From positions 1,984,001-2,048,000 of the forward strand of contig NZ_CP009831.1 in the NCBI RefSeq assembly GCF_000959525.1: DNA of 64,000 nucleotides, written 5' to 3'. The position numbers and the translations under genes were made by a program. Below, piece after piece: positions 49,975-59,379 of this stretch. How positions within the stretch are numbered: the first letter of the stretch is position 1; every line of letters begins with the position of its first letter. The notes below the pieces were generated by a model. It had not been told where the DNA came from and did not search any database. It was given only the letters and a program-made list of their open reading frames with translations. The DNA is from Burkholderia multivorans ATCC BAA-247. Lineage in GTDB: Bacteria; Pseudomonadota; Gammaproteobacteria; Burkholderiales; Burkholderiaceae.

Positions 49975-50904
49975 TCATGCAAATTCGGCGATCGCGCGGC
50001 GCTCGAGCGGACGTTCGCCGCGCGGCGGCAGCCCGAGCTTGCGGCGGCCTTCGGCCGGCGTCAGCACGCGTCCGCCGAGCCGCTCGACGATTTCGCGTGC
50101 GCGCTCGACGAGCGTGCCGTTGCTCGCGTGAACGCCGCGGTCGAGCCACAGGTTGTCTTCGAGGCCGACGCGCACGTGCCCGCCGAGCAGCATCGCCTGC
50201 GCGACCATCGGCATCTGCATGCGGCCGATGCCGAAGCCGGCCCAATGCGCACCCGGCGGCAGGTTGTCGACCATCGCCTTCATCGTGCCGGTGTCGGCCG
50301 GCGCGCCCCACGGAATGCCGAGACACAGCTGGAACAGCGGCGGATCGTCGAGCAGCCCTTCCTTCAGCAGCTGCTTCGCGAACCAGAGATGGCCCGTGTC
50401 GAAGATTTCCAGTTCCGGCTTCACGCCGAGTTCCTGGATCCGTTTCGCGCCGGCGCGCAGCTGCGCGGGCGTCGACACGTAGATGTAGTCGCCGTCGCCG
50501 AAATTGAGCGTGCCGCAGTCGAGCGTGCAGATCTCGGGCAGCAGCTCCTCGACGTGCACGAGCCGCGTGAGCCCGCCGACCAGATCGGTGCCCTTGCCGA
50601 AGCGCATCGGATCCTCGCCGGGGCCGATCTCGAGATCGCCGCCCATGCCGGCCGTCAGGTTGATGATCACGTCGACGTCGGCCGAGCGGATCCGGTCGAC
50701 CACTTCGCGATACAGGTTCGGGTCGCGGCTGCCGCGGCCCGTTTGCGGATCGCGCACGTGGCAGTGCGCGACCGTCGCGCCGGCCTTCGCGGCCTCGATC
50801 GCGGCGGCCGCGATCTCCTTCGGCGTGACCGGAATCGCCGGGTGTTTGCCGACCGTGTCGCCTGCGCCGGTGACCGCGCAGGTGACGATGACTTCATGGT
50901 TCAT
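49975..50904 (-). CDS. cdhC: 3-dehydrocarnitine cleavage enzyme (BKACE family)
   Basis: 309 residues. BKACE enzymes join a beta-keto acid with acetyl-CoA; here 3-dehydrocarnitine would give betainyl-CoA and acetoacetate. Zn motif HCH in [17 protein letters not shown] near residue 47, NLTAGMGGD near residue 82 and [14 protein letters not shown] in the C-terminal half are family marks. Second gene of the operon. Confidence 0.9.
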   Translation of the reverse strand: MNHEVIVTCAVTGAGDTVGKHPAIPVTPKEIAAAAIEAAKAGATVAHCHVRDPQTGRGSRDPNLYREVVDRIRSADVDVIINLTAGMGGDLEIGPGEDPMRFGKGTDLVGGLTRLVHVEELLPEICTLDCGTLNFGDGDYIYVSTPAQLRAGAKRIQELGVKPELEIFDTGHLWFAKQLLKEGLLDDPPLFQLCLGIPWGAPADTGTMKAMVDNLPPGAHWAGFGIGRMQMPMVAQAMLLGGHVRVGLEDNLWLDRGVHASNGTLVERAREIVERLGGRVLTPAEGRRKLGLPPRGERPLERRAIAEFA

Positions 50905-50977
50905 GCTGTATGCCTCGCTTGAAACGGGTTGTGTCGCATTGCGCGGAAATCGTTGCGCGCGGCGCGCGCGCCGGCCG

Positions 50978-51931
50978 TCACAGGCCGAGATACGCCTTCA
51001 CCGCGGGCAGGCCGTCCTTGCCGTCGAACGTCTTCACGCCCGCGAGCCACGGATCGAGCACCTGCGGATTCTTCTTCAGATACGCCTTCGCGGCGTCGGC
51101 CGGCTTCGTCTTGTTCATCACGGCCTGCATCAGTTGGTTCTCGAGCTGCGTCGTGAAGCGCAGGTTCGTCACGAGCTTGCCGGCGTTCGGGCAGCGCGTC
51201 AGGAAGTCGGGCGCGGTCAGCGTGTAGACGCGCGCTTCGCCGTAGTTCGGCCCGAACGCCGCGTCGCCGCCGGACAGATAGTTCATGCTGATCTGGATGT
51301 TCATCGGGTGCGGTTCCCAGCCGAGGAACACGACCCACTTCTTCTCGCGGATCGCACGCTCGACCGTCACGAGCATGCCCGCCTCGCTCGACTCGACGAG
51401 CTTGAACCCGCCGAGCCCGTACTGGTTCGTGTCGATCATCTTCTGGATCGTCGCGTTCGCGCTGCTGCCCGGTTCGATCCCGTAGATCTTGCCGTCGAGT
51501 TCCGCGCGGTGCTTCGCGATGTCGTCGAACGTCTTGAGGCCCGCCTGATATTCGTAGCTCGGCACCGCGAGCGTCGCCTTCGCGCCGGACAGGTTCGGCG
51601 GTTCGATGACGTTGATCGACTTGCTGTCGAGGAACGGCTGCAGCTGCTTCTGCTGCACGGGCCACCAGTAGCCGAGCGACACGTCGAGCTGCTTGCTCTT
51701 CAGGCCTGCGAACGAGATCGGCACGGAAGAGATCGTCGTCGTCGGCTTGTAGCCGAGCGCTTCGAAGACGGTCGACGCGAGCGCCGTCGTGGACGTGATA
51801 TCGGTCCAGCCGATATCGGCAAAGCGGACGTTGCGGCAGGAGGCGGCATCCGCATCGGCGTGCGCCGCCTGCATGAATGCGCCTGTCGTCAGCATGACCG
51901 CGGCCAGCGCGGCGATCTTCGTCGACTTCAT
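50978..51931 (-). CDS. caiX: Periplasmic carnitine/betaine-binding protein
   Basis: 317 residues. Signal peptide [20 protein letters not shown] ending QAAHA, then an OpuAC/ProX-type domain ([20 protein letters not shown]). Trp residues in [11 protein letters not shown] and [11 protein letters not shown] would form the box for the quaternary ammonium group. Lead gene of the operon, as caiX is in Pseudomonas; the permease and ATPase of the betaine transporter are not nearby, so it probably shares one encoded elsewhere. Confidence 0.9.
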   Translation of the reverse strand: MKSTKIAALAAVMLTTGAFMQAAHADADAASCRNVRFADIGWTDITSTTALASTVFEALGYKPTTTISSVPISFAGLKSKQLDVSLGYWWPVQQKQLQPFLDSKSINVIEPPNLSGAKATLAVPSYEYQAGLKTFDDIAKHRAELDGKIYGIEPGSSANATIQKMIDTNQYGLGGFKLVESSEAGMLVTVERAIREKKWVVFLGWEPHPMNIQISMNYLSGGDAAFGPNYGEARVYTLTAPDFLTRCPNAGKLVTNLRFTTQLENQLMQAVMNKTKPADAAKAYLKKNPQVLDPWLAGVKTFDGKDGLPAVKAYLGL

Positions 51932-52293
51932 GGTCTCTCCCGGTTCAACCGATGGGCCGCGGGTGCGCAGGATTGCGTCCCGGCCTGCATCGTGGACTCA
52001 AAAGTAACGAGCCATATTGGCGGCGAGAAGCCCGGCGGCGACCTATTCTTGACTGGCTGCGACTATGAGTGGAAACCACTATGTTGCGCCCGATGCTTGC
52101 CGCACGGCGGTTTGCGCGCGGTTTCCGCGGATGCGGGTTTGTTTGGATGCGGCGTCGGGCGATTTGCGGCGGGCGGTCCGTGTCGGGTTGCGGCGCCGCG
52201 CGCCTGCGCGGTGCGCGAAGCGGCAGGGCGAAGACGGTCGGGGACCGCCGCCGGCATGCCGCGAGCGCGGCGTGCGGTGTGCGGCGCGACTGC
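51932..52293. other. Intergenic region: carnitine operon promoter, no gene seen
   Basis: About 360 bases between caiX and the end of the porin gene. The left part should hold the caiX promoter and a quaternary-amine regulator site; I see no clear palindrome. The right part is GC-rich and lacks a convincing gene or a clear T-tailed terminator for the porin. Confidence 0.45.
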
Positions 52294-53511
52294 TCAGAAG
52301 TTGTGCCGCACGCCCATCGTCAACGCCAGTTGCCGGTTGCCGTTCGCATTCGGCAGATTCGGAATCTGCGCATAGTTGGCCGGCGCGCCCGTCGCCGGAT
52401 CGCGACCGATGCCGTGCCCCGCGGCCTGCTGGAAGAAACCGACCGCATAAAGCGCCGTGCGCTTCGAGAGGTTGTAGGTCGCGCCGAGATTGATCTGATG
52501 GAAGGTCGGCGAGCCGCTCGCGTCAGTCTTCATCGCGTTGTAGATGTATGCGGCACCGAGTGTCAGTGCCGGCGACACCGCGAACGCCGCATTCACCTCG
52601 ACGATGTCGAAGCGTGCGTCGGCGCCGTGCGAATGCGCGGCATCGGCAAAGTACCGGCTGTCGTCGAGCGTCGTATGCGTGTAGACGAGGCCGAGCGTCA
52701 GCGGCCCGATCGTGTACGCACCGCCCGCGCCGATCGCCGTCAACGATCGCGCGTTCTGCAGCATGCAATACATCGCGGCCGGATTCGAGCACGCGAAATC
52801 GCCGATATAGCCGCTCGCGCCACCGAGTGCCGCGTCGAGCGGCCGGTTCAGATCGAGCACGCCCACGCCGAACGAGAACGGCGCGCGGTTGTAGCTCGCC
52901 GCCAAGGCCCAGCCGCGCCGCCGCGAGAAGTCGCCGGCCACGCCGCCGAACGAGAACGTGCCGCTGAACGAGAAACCCGCGAAGGTCGGGCTCGCGTACT
53001 GAATCGCGCTGTTCAGGTTGAGCGCCGCGTTCAGGTTGTCGACGTCGCCGATATGCGAGCCGTACAGCGTCGCCCACGGAATGCTCGATGCGTACGGCGC
53101 GAGCGTCGTCGTGTACGAGTCGAACTGGCGGCCGACGGTGAGCGTGCCGTAGCGTTCGTTCGTCAAGCCGACCCACGCGTTCTGGTTGAACAGCGTACCG
53201 GCCTGCAGCAGGCTGCCGCTGCCCGTCCAGAAGCTGTTCTCGAGCTTGAACGTCACGGCCGTGCCGCCGCCGATGTCCTCGCTGCCCGTCAAGCCGAGGC
53301 GCGACGGCGCGAGATTGCCGCCGCCGAGCTGCACGGCGCGGCCGCCGCGCACGCTGCCGTCGGCGCTCGTCGTCTGCTGATCGCTCGTGAATGTGATGCC
53401 GGCATCGACGTCGCCATACAGCGTGACGCTGCTCGATGCCTGCACGCCCTGCGCGACGGCGAGCGCCGCCACCGCCGCCGCGATCCGGCGCGGCGTCGTC
53501 AGTCTGTTCAT
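52294..53511 (-). CDS. Gram-negative porin (OmpC-like, Burkholderia type)
   Basis: 405 residues. Signal peptide ending QGVQA, then SSSVTLYGDVDAGITFTSDQ, the standard start of beta-proteobacterial porins; LTGSEDIGGGTAVTFKLENS and GRQFDSYTTTLAPY are strand/loop L3 features; C-terminal Phe in LALTMGVRHNF. AGGGGG 6 bases upstream favours MNRL over MTMNRL. Follows the aldehyde dehydrogenase of the amine operon by 116 bases and may let the amine into the periplasm. Confidence 0.92.
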   Translation of the reverse strand: MNRLTTPRRIAAAVAALAVAQGVQASSSVTLYGDVDAGITFTSDQQTTSADGSVRGGRAVQLGGGNLAPSRLGLTGSEDIGGGTAVTFKLENSFWTGSGSLLQAGTLFNQNAWVGLTNERYGTLTVGRQFDSYTTTLAPYASSIPWATLYGSHIGDVDNLNAALNLNSAIQYASPTFAGFSFSGTFSFGGVAGDFSRRRGWALAASYNRAPFSFGVGVLDLNRPLDAALGGASGYIGDFACSNPAAMYCMLQNARSLTAIGAGGAYTIGPLTLGLVYTHTTLDDSRYFADAAHSHGADARFDIVEVNAAFAVSPALTLGAAYIYNAMKTDASGSPTFHQINLGATYNLSKRTALYAVGFFQQAAGHGIGRDPATGAPANYAQIPNLPNANGNRQLALTMGVRHNF

Positions 53512-53627
53512 CGTCATCCCCCTGATCGATCGCGTTGGTGTCGCGCGCGACGGACTGCGCATGCATCGGCCTGCCGTCGCCGGCGCACTGCTGAAGCGAG
53601 CGGGCACGCGCGCGCGTGCTGCAACGC

Positions 53628-55133
53628 TCACGCGTAGTTCATCATCACCGACTTCGTTTCCGTGTACTGGTCGATCACCGCGCGCCCGAGTTCGCGGCCG
53701 AAGCCCGACTGCTTCATCCCGCCGAACGGCATCGCGTTGTCGAGCAGCGAATGGCAGTTCACCCACACGGTGCCCGCCGCGATGCGCGGCACGAGCTTGT
53801 GCACGGCCGACAGATCGTTCGACCAGATGCTCGCGCCGAGCCCGTACGGCGTATCGTTCGCGAGCTGCACGGCCGTATCGATGTCGTCGAACGGCATCGC
53901 GACGAGCACCGGCCCGAAGATCTCCTCGCGCACGACGCGCATCGCATGCGTCGTGTCGACGAGCACGGTCGGCTCGACGAAGAAACCCGCGCCGTCGCGC
54001 GCGCGTCCGCCTGCGATCGCGCGTGCGCCTTCCTCGAAGCCGGACGCGATGTAGTCGCACACGCGCGCACGCTGCTTTGCCGACACGAGCGGCCCGATCT
54101 GCGTCGCCGGATCCATGCCGGGCCCGATCTTCAGACCGGCGGCAATCTGCGCGACGCGCTCCATCACGCGGTCGAATACCTTCGTATGGACGTAGGCGCG
54201 CGAGCCGGCCGTGCAGACCTGCCCCTGGTTGAAGAAGATCGCATTCGCGATGCCTTCGGCCGCCTTGTCGACGTCGACGTCGGGCAGCACGATGACCGGC
54301 GACTTGCCGCCCAGCTCGAGCGACATGCGCGTCATGTTGTCGAGCGCCGCGTGGCCGATCGCCTTGCCGGTCTGCGTCGAACCGGTGAACGCGATCTTGT
54401 CGATACGCGGATCGCGCGACAGCGCCGCGCCCGCCGTATGCCCGTAGCCGGCCACGATGTTGACGACGCCGTCCGGAAAGCCGGCGTCGCCGATCAGTTC
54501 GCCGAGCCGCAATGCGGTCAGCGGCGTATCTTCGGCCGGCTTCAGCACGACCGCGCAGCCGGTCGCGAGTGCGGGCGCAAGCTTCCACGCGGCCATCAGC
54601 AACGGAAAATTCCACGGAATGATCGCGCCGACCACACCGACCGGCTCCTTGCGCGTATAAGTGAACGTCTCGCTGCCCGGCAGATACGGCATGCCGGCGT
54701 CGATCACGCTCCCCTCGATCTTGGTTGCCCAGCCGGCCATGTAGCGAAAGCACTGCGCGGCCATCGCGACGTCGAGCCCTTGCGCGACGCTCACCGATTT
54801 GCCGTTGTCGAGCGATTCGATCTCGGCGAGTTCGCGCGCGTTCGCGTCGATGAGGTCGGCCAGCGTCAGCAGCAAACGCTCGCGGTCGGTCGTCTTCGCG
54901 GCACGCCACGGGCCCGTATCGAAGGCGCGGCGCGCGGCCGCGATCGCTCGCTGCACGTCGCGCTCGTCCGCTTCGGGCACACGCGCGAGCGTACTGCCGT
55001 CGGCCGGATTGACGACCTCGATCGTGCGGCCCGACGCGGCGTCGCTCCACTCGCCGCCGATCAGCATGCGCTTCGGCTTCGCGAGGAAGGCGCGCGTGGC
55101 GTCGAGCAGCGCAAAGTTGTCGTTCGTCTCCAT
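53628..55133 (-). CDS. NAD-dependent aldehyde dehydrogenase (phenylacetaldehyde type)
   Basis: 501 residues. Oxidises the aldehyde made by the amine dehydrogenase, e.g. phenylacetaldehyde to phenylacetate. Motifs: IIPWNFPLLMAAWKLAPALA, FTGSTQTGKAIG (NAD loop), LELGGKSP (general base Glu), FFNQGQVCTAGSR (catalytic Cys near residue 302), and EEIFGPVL. AGGAGA precedes the ATG; upstream open frame is not coding. 37 bases after the cytochrome gene. Confidence 0.92.
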   Translation of the reverse strand: METNDNFALLDATRAFLAKPKRMLIGGEWSDAASGRTIEVVNPADGSTLARVPEADERDVQRAIAAARRAFDTGPWRAAKTTDRERLLLTLADLIDANARELAEIESLDNGKSVSVAQGLDVAMAAQCFRYMAGWATKIEGSVIDAGMPYLPGSETFTYTRKEPVGVVGAIIPWNFPLLMAAWKLAPALATGCAVVLKPAEDTPLTALRLGELIGDAGFPDGVVNIVAGYGHTAGAALSRDPRIDKIAFTGSTQTGKAIGHAALDNMTRMSLELGGKSPVIVLPDVDVDKAAEGIANAIFFNQGQVCTAGSRAYVHTKVFDRVMERVAQIAAGLKIGPGMDPATQIGPLVSAKQRARVCDYIASGFEEGARAIAGGRARDGAGFFVEPTVLVDTTHAMRVVREEIFGPVLVAMPFDDIDTAVQLANDTPYGLGASIWSNDLSAVHKLVPRIAAGTVWVNCHSLLDNAMPFGGMKQSGFGRELGRAVIDQYTETKSVMMNYA

Positions 55134-55170
55134 CCTGGTTCTCCTGGAATCGGTCACAGCTGTGAGTGGT

Positions 55171-55680
55171 TCAGTAGCGGTCGGCGACGCCGTCGATGCC
55201 GCGCTCGTGCAACGCACGAACGAGCCTCGCGCGTACGGTCGCGACATCGGACAAGGCGGGACGCCGATGCGCAGCGACTTCGTCGGCCGTATAGGGCTTG
55301 AAGTCGCGCGGCAGCGCATCGCGATTCATCGTCGTCAGCACCCAGTTCAATACGTCGGCCAGTTCCTGATCGGACAGCGCCGAATTCGATGCGCCGGGCA
55401 CGCGCATCACGTACTCGCGTCCGGCCGGCACATGCGTGAAATAACCGAGCGAGTTCGCGAGCGGCGGCACCTTGCCGGGAATGCCGCCGCCCGTCGCCGT
55501 ATGGCAGCCCATGCAGTTGAGTACCCAGTGCTGCCGCGCGCGCGCGGCATCGGCAACATCGCCGGCCCATGCGTGTGCCGCCATCGCACACGCGGCGGCG
55601 GCAGACAGCCACCGTGCCGCGACGCGCGTGCCGACGCGACGCACTGCGCCGCGGCAGCCCCGTGCACGCGCGGCAGTCAC
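55171..55680 (-). CDS. Periplasmic c-type cytochrome, single heme (amine dehydrogenase operon)
   Basis: 169 residues. Signal segment (WLSAAAACAMAAHAWA) then one heme site CMGCH near residue 56; possible axial Met residues in YVMRVPG or TTMNRD. ALSDQELADVLNWVLTTMNR is a normal class I cytochrome helix. Its ATG overlaps the previous cytochrome stop as ATGA. Probable electron carrier between the amine dehydrogenase and the respiratory chain. Confidence 0.82.
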   Translation of the reverse strand: MTAARARGCRGAVRRVGTRVAARWLSAAAACAMAAHAWAGDVADAARARQHWVLNCMGCHTATGGGIPGKVPPLANSLGYFTHVPAGREYVMRVPGASNSALSDQELADVLNWVLTTMNRDALPRDFKPYTADEVAAHRRPALSDVATVRARLVRALHERGIDGVADRY

Positions 55681-56177
55681 AGCCCGAGCCCCTTCGTCAC
55701 CGCCGCGCGCTGGGCGTGCACGGCCGCACCGTCCATCTCCTTCGCGCGCCCCGCGCGAATCTCGGCCGCGGTGAACGGCTTCGCATCGCCGTGCTGCACG
55801 CCGAGATCGAACACGATGTAGTTCAGCACGTGCGCGATATCGTCATCGCTCGCACTCGCAAACGACGGCATCTTGAAGTTGTAGTGTTTGTCGCGCACCG
55901 CGATCTCGCCGAACATGCCGTGCAGCAGCGTCGCGACGAGCTGCGCGCGACCCTGCTCGACGGTCGCGTACTTGCCCGGATAGTCGGTCAGCGGCGGCGC
56001 GAGACCGTCCTGCCCCTTGCCGCCCGCCTGATGACACACCGCGCATTGCGCATCGAACAGGCTCTTGCCCGCCGGGTAGTGCACGGCCTGCTGCGCGCCG
56101 GCCGCACCGGGCCACGCGAATGCGACGGCCGCCGCCACGCATGCGGCCCCCCACTTGCTTGCATCGATCGCCTTCAT
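55677..56177 (-). CDS. Periplasmic c-type cytochrome, single heme
   Basis: 166 residues. Signal peptide ending GAAGAQ, heme site CAVCH near residue 45 in LFDAQCAVCHQAGGKGQDGL, axial Met probably in NFKMPSFASASDDDIAHVLN. Overlaps aauA (ATGA) upstream and the second cytochrome downstream. Likely electron acceptor of the TTQ enzyme in place of, or in addition to, a blue copper protein; no azurin or amicyanin gene is in the operon. Confidence 0.85.
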   Translation of the reverse strand: MKAIDASKWGAACVAAAVAFAWPGAAGAQQAVHYPAGKSLFDAQCAVCHQAGGKGQDGLAPPLTDYPGKYATVEQGRAQLVATLLHGMFGEIAVRDKHYNFKMPSFASASDDDIAHVLNYIVFDLGVQHGDAKPFTAAEIRAGRAKEMDGAAVHAQRAAVTKGLGL

Positions 56178-56719
56178 TGCTTTGCCGCTCCCAGCAGGAC
56201 CGAAACCGAACAGTGATAGTTCGAGTTGCCGTTCGCCATGCACCAGTTGATGTCGTTGTTCAGCGACAGCTTGTAGAGCGGCTTCTCGCGCTCGTTCCGG
56301 TTGCAGAAGCACTTGCCGCACGAGGTTTTCCCGCAGCAGTCGTTGTACGACACGATGTAGTCCGACCCGTCGTGCGGATTGCGGCACGTGCCGATCCACG
56401 TGATCGGCGACGGCGTCGTGCCGGGCGGGCAGCTGCTCGACGTACCGCCGCAGCAGCTGCAGAGCCACCCGTCGATCGCGCAGTATTTCCAGTAGTCGCA
56501 GCTCGTCGGATCGTCGCTCGTGCCCGAGGCGGCCGCGCCGCCGGCACTCGACGCGCCGGACGCCGCATCGATCGCATACGCGGTGCGATCGACGGGCAAC
56601 AGCGGCAGCATCGCGGATCCGACGAGCACCTTGCCGAGCTTCGCCATCGCGCTGCGCCGCGAGCTGTGCTGCGCGACGCCGCGCGCGGAGCGCTCGAACC
56701 ATGAATCAAACAGCCCCAT
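56174..56719 (-). CDS. aauA: Aralkylamine/methylamine dehydrogenase light chain (TTQ subunit)
   Basis: 181 residues. The small subunit carries the tryptophan-tryptophylquinone cofactor made from two of its own Trp. Cys-rich pattern DPTSCDYWKYCAIDGWLC then SCCGG, with the quinone Trp in DGWLC; PPGTTPSPITWIGTCRNPHD and a second Cys cluster CCGKTSCGKCFCNRN. The long N-terminus with SRRSAMAKLGKVLVGSAMLP is a Tat-like leader, usual for this subunit. Six disulfides are known in the family, explaining MauD and MauE. Confidence 0.93.
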   Translation of the reverse strand: MGLFDSWFERSARGVAQHSSRRSAMAKLGKVLVGSAMLPLLPVDRTAYAIDAASGASSAGGAAASGTSDDPTSCDYWKYCAIDGWLCSCCGGTSSSCPPGTTPSPITWIGTCRNPHDGSDYIVSYNDCCGKTSCGKCFCNRNEREKPLYKLSLNNDINWCMANGNSNYHCSVSVLLGAAKQ

Positions 56720-56758
56720 CTCGTTGTTCTCCCGTGACGTTGAAAAAGGTCCGGTCGC

Positions 56759-57394
56759 TCACGCGTGCTGCGCGTGCGCTTCGTGGCCGTGACGATCGCG
56801 ATCGCCGTGCACGAACTGCTGCAGCGATGCGACGCCGCGCTCCTTCGCTTCGAACAGGCTCTCCAGATGCTCGCGCGTATTGACGAGCCCCTTCGCGCGC
56901 ACCGTGCCCGTTTCGTCGAGCAGCACCGCGTAGGGCAGCTTGCCGATCTGATAGGCGAGGCCGAGCTCCTGCGACAGCACGTACGGGAAGCGTGCGAGGT
57001 CGTGCTTCTGCGCGAAGCGCGCATGCTCGTCGCGATCGCCGTCGCTGGCGAGCACGATGTCGACCGGCGTCGTTTCGCTCGCCTGCAGCGACGGCAGCAG
57101 CGGCAGCAGCTTCTTGCACACCGGGCAGGTCGGCGACAGGAAGAACAGCAGCGTCGAGCGGCCTGCCGTGTCGATGCCGCCGACCTTCACGCGCGTGCCG
57201 CGAATGTCGGTCAGCTCGAACGTCGGCGCGATTGCACCGACGGCCGGCCCCTTGTCGATCATCAGTGCGCCGGCCGGCATGATCCGTTCGTACAAGATGC
57301 CGATCTGACGGACGAGCGCGAGACAGATCGCGCCGAGCGCGACGACGGCAACCCACAACAGGGCGGTGGAAACGGCAAGAGCGGTTTGCATCAT
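56759..57394 (-). CDS. mauD: Thioredoxin-like maturation protein MauD
   Basis: 211 residues. N-terminal membrane anchor (ALLWVAVVALGAICLALV), then a periplasmic thioredoxin fold with CPVC in FLSPTCPVCKKLLPLLPSLQ near residue 97. Helps form or shuffle the many disulfides of the TTQ light chain. Ends in a His-rich tail. GAGG lies 5 bases before the first of two ATGs; the start overlaps the mauE stop. Confidence 0.88.
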   Translation of the reverse strand: MMQTALAVSTALLWVAVVALGAICLALVRQIGILYERIMPAGALMIDKGPAVGAIAPTFELTDIRGTRVKVGGIDTAGRSTLLFFLSPTCPVCKKLLPLLPSLQASETTPVDIVLASDGDRDEHARFAQKHDLARFPYVLSQELGLAYQIGKLPYAVLLDETGTVRAKGLVNTREHLESLFEAKERGVASLQQFVHGDRDRHGHEAHAQHA

Positions 57395-57972
57395 GAATTC
57401 CTCATAGCGGTCAGGCGCGGTACGTTGGCGAGCAGCACGTCGACGGTGAGCAGCGCGCAGACGATCAGCGGTACGGAAAAGAACAGCGTCAGATAGTCGA
57501 ACCACACGACGGCGCGTGTGTCCGGTGCGAGCAATGCCGTCGCGATCAGCGCGACGATGAGCAGCACACGCGCGACATGCAGCCAGCCGATGCGGCGCGG
57601 CGCGGCGGCGCCCGACGCGTTGGCGCCCGGCACGGCGCGGACGCCGGCAAGCCCGGTGCAGCCGCAGTCGATGTCGGTGCGGCCGCGCAGGATGTTGGCG
57701 GCGAGCGCGGCAGCGAACGCGAGCAGCAGCGCGATCAGGCCGATCGCGGCGGCCGTACGCGTATCGGGGAACAGCAGCGCGGCGGCGCCGAGTGCTTCGG
57801 CAAGCGGGATCGCGAGCGCGGCCGGCGCGACGAGTGCGTCGGGCAACAGCCGGTAGCCGGCCACCGCGTCACGGAACGCAACCGGCGCGCGCAGCTTCGC
57901 AACCGCGCCGAGCAGCACGACGGCGGCTGCGCCGGCCTGCGCGCTGGTGGCGAGTACGGGATCGATCGTCAT
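57391..57972 (-). CDS. mauE: Membrane protein MauE
   Basis: 193 residues with four to five membrane segments (AGAAAVVLLGAVAKLRAPVA; LAIPLAEALGAAALLFP; IGLIALLLAFAAALAANI; VARVLLIVALIATALL; VWFDYLTLFFSVPLIVCALL). CGC in DIDCGCTG is the conserved Cys pair of the DoxX/MauE family. Expected to pass oxidising or reducing power to MauD during light-chain folding. Confidence 0.87.
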   Translation of the reverse strand: MTIDPVLATSAQAGAAAVVLLGAVAKLRAPVAFRDAVAGYRLLPDALVAPAALAIPLAEALGAAALLFPDTRTAAAIGLIALLLAFAAALAANILRGRTDIDCGCTGLAGVRAVPGANASGAAAPRRIGWLHVARVLLIVALIATALLAPDTRAVVWFDYLTLFFSVPLIVCALLTVDVLLANVPRLTAMRNS

Positions 57973-57979
57973 CGCGGCC

Positions 57980-59137
57980 TCACGGGTTGACGAGCAGCGT
58001 CGACGTGTTGCCGATCTGCTTCTCGACGTGCTGCAGCTTGCCGCTGCGCGCGTCGATCACGACGAGATCGGACGTCGCCGTCAGCCCGTAGAGCAGCGGC
58101 GCATCGTCGTCGCTCACCTGGATCGACACGAGCGGCTCGACCTTCTGCTGCGCGAGATCCCAGCGCGCGATGCGCTGCTTCGTCTTCAGGTCGTACACCC
58201 ACACCTGCGTGCCGGGATCCTTGTGCGAGTGCGCGTCGCCCTGGTGCATCAGCACGTAGTAGCGGTCGAGCTTCGCGTGCACCGCGGTCTGCTGCATGCC
58301 GCCCGGACGCCATCCTTGCGCGCGCTCCGCATCGCTCAGCAGCGACCACGGCCGGCCGAACGACGGCTGATCGCCGCTGAAGTCCGCACGCCGCACGTTG
58401 CCGCCGAACGTCGTGAACAGATAGCCGCCGCGATACGGCGACGCATTCACGAATGCGGGGTCGCGATCGACGTCGATGAACGCATCCGACATCGTGCGCT
58501 TCACTTCGTGGCCGTTCGCGTCGAGCATGACCGTCAACGCCTTGCCGCTTTCGCAGAGCGAAGTAAAGCGATCGTTCGCGCTCGGATACGCGAGCACGCA
58601 GGCGGCCGTGTCGATTTCGGAGAGCACCTTCTTCGAGACCGCGTCGATCACCGTCACCGATGCGGCCGGCGTGATGTTCGCGACGTACAGCCGCTTGCCG
58701 TCCGCGCTGAACGCTGTGTTGTACGGCGACGGCACGTGCTGCGCATGCTTCGCCGGAATCGCGATCTCGCCGGCGTGATCGAGCGTCGTGTTGTCGGTCA
58801 GCTCGACGACGTCCGTGCGCGCGCCGTGCGAGCCGCGCGAGAAGTAAGTCGTCGCGACGTAGCTGGTCTTGTGATCGGGCGAAATCGCCAGGCCGGGCGC
58901 GAAGCCCGCGTCGATCTGGCCGAGCAGCTTTTTCGCGTCGGCGTCGTAGACGTAGATGCGTCCGTCGGTCATCGACGGCATCGAGATGTCGACGATGTAG
59001 ATCTCGTGCGGATGCCATGGCGGCATCTTCTGCACGACCAGTTGCTCCGGTTTCTCTGCTGCGTGCGCGCCGCCGGCCGATGTCGCAGCGAGCGCCAGCG
59101 TCGCTGCGAGCGCCGCGCCTCGTCGCGTTGTCCTCAT
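57980..59137 (-). CDS. aauB: Aralkylamine dehydrogenase heavy chain
   Basis: 385 residues. Signal peptide MRTTRRGAALAATLALAATS ending GAHA, then a seven-bladed beta-propeller (IYIVDISMPSMTDGRIYVYD; AISPDHKTSYVATTYFSRGS; AFSADGKRLYVANITPAASV; TQVWVYDLKTKQRIARWDLA). It holds two light chains in the periplasm. GGAGG precedes the ATG. First gene of aauB-mauE-mauD-aauA. Aralkylamine rather than methylamine is preferred because an aldehyde dehydrogenase follows and mauG-type genes are absent. Confidence 0.9.
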   Translation of the reverse strand: MRTTRRGAALAATLALAATSAGGAHAAEKPEQLVVQKMPPWHPHEIYIVDISMPSMTDGRIYVYDADAKKLLGQIDAGFAPGLAISPDHKTSYVATTYFSRGSHGARTDVVELTDNTTLDHAGEIAIPAKHAQHVPSPYNTAFSADGKRLYVANITPAASVTVIDAVSKKVLSEIDTAACVLAYPSANDRFTSLCESGKALTVMLDANGHEVKRTMSDAFIDVDRDPAFVNASPYRGGYLFTTFGGNVRRADFSGDQPSFGRPWSLLSDAERAQGWRPGGMQQTAVHAKLDRYYVLMHQGDAHSHKDPGTQVWVYDLKTKQRIARWDLAQQKVEPLVSIQVSDDDAPLLYGLTATSDLVVIDARSGKLQHVEKQIGNTSTLLVNP

Positions 59138-59324
59138 GTCGCCTCCAGTCGGAAAATCGTGTGATGTGGGGCGACTGTAGTTCGACAATAAATCGCGTCA
59201 GCACCCGGACCGGCAACGCGTGCGTGCCGATTCGGGATATTGGAAAACCGCCTGAAAGCCGCGCGTCGCGCGCACGCTCCGACCCTCGGCACGCGGCGCC
59301 CGGAATAACCCTCGGCCTTATTGC

Positions 59325-59342
59325 ACCGGTCGGTCGGCCGGT
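59325..59342. promoter_or_regulatory. Inverted repeat in the aauB / AraC divergent promoter region
   Basis: ACCGG and CCGGT separated by 8 bases (TCGGTCGG), 38 bases before the regulator start and about 190 bases from aauB. Could be a binding site of the EutR-like regulator; unproven. Confidence 0.3.
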
Positions 59343-59379
59343 TTAATCTTGCGCCGTTTGCACGCTACCGGGAGGCGCT

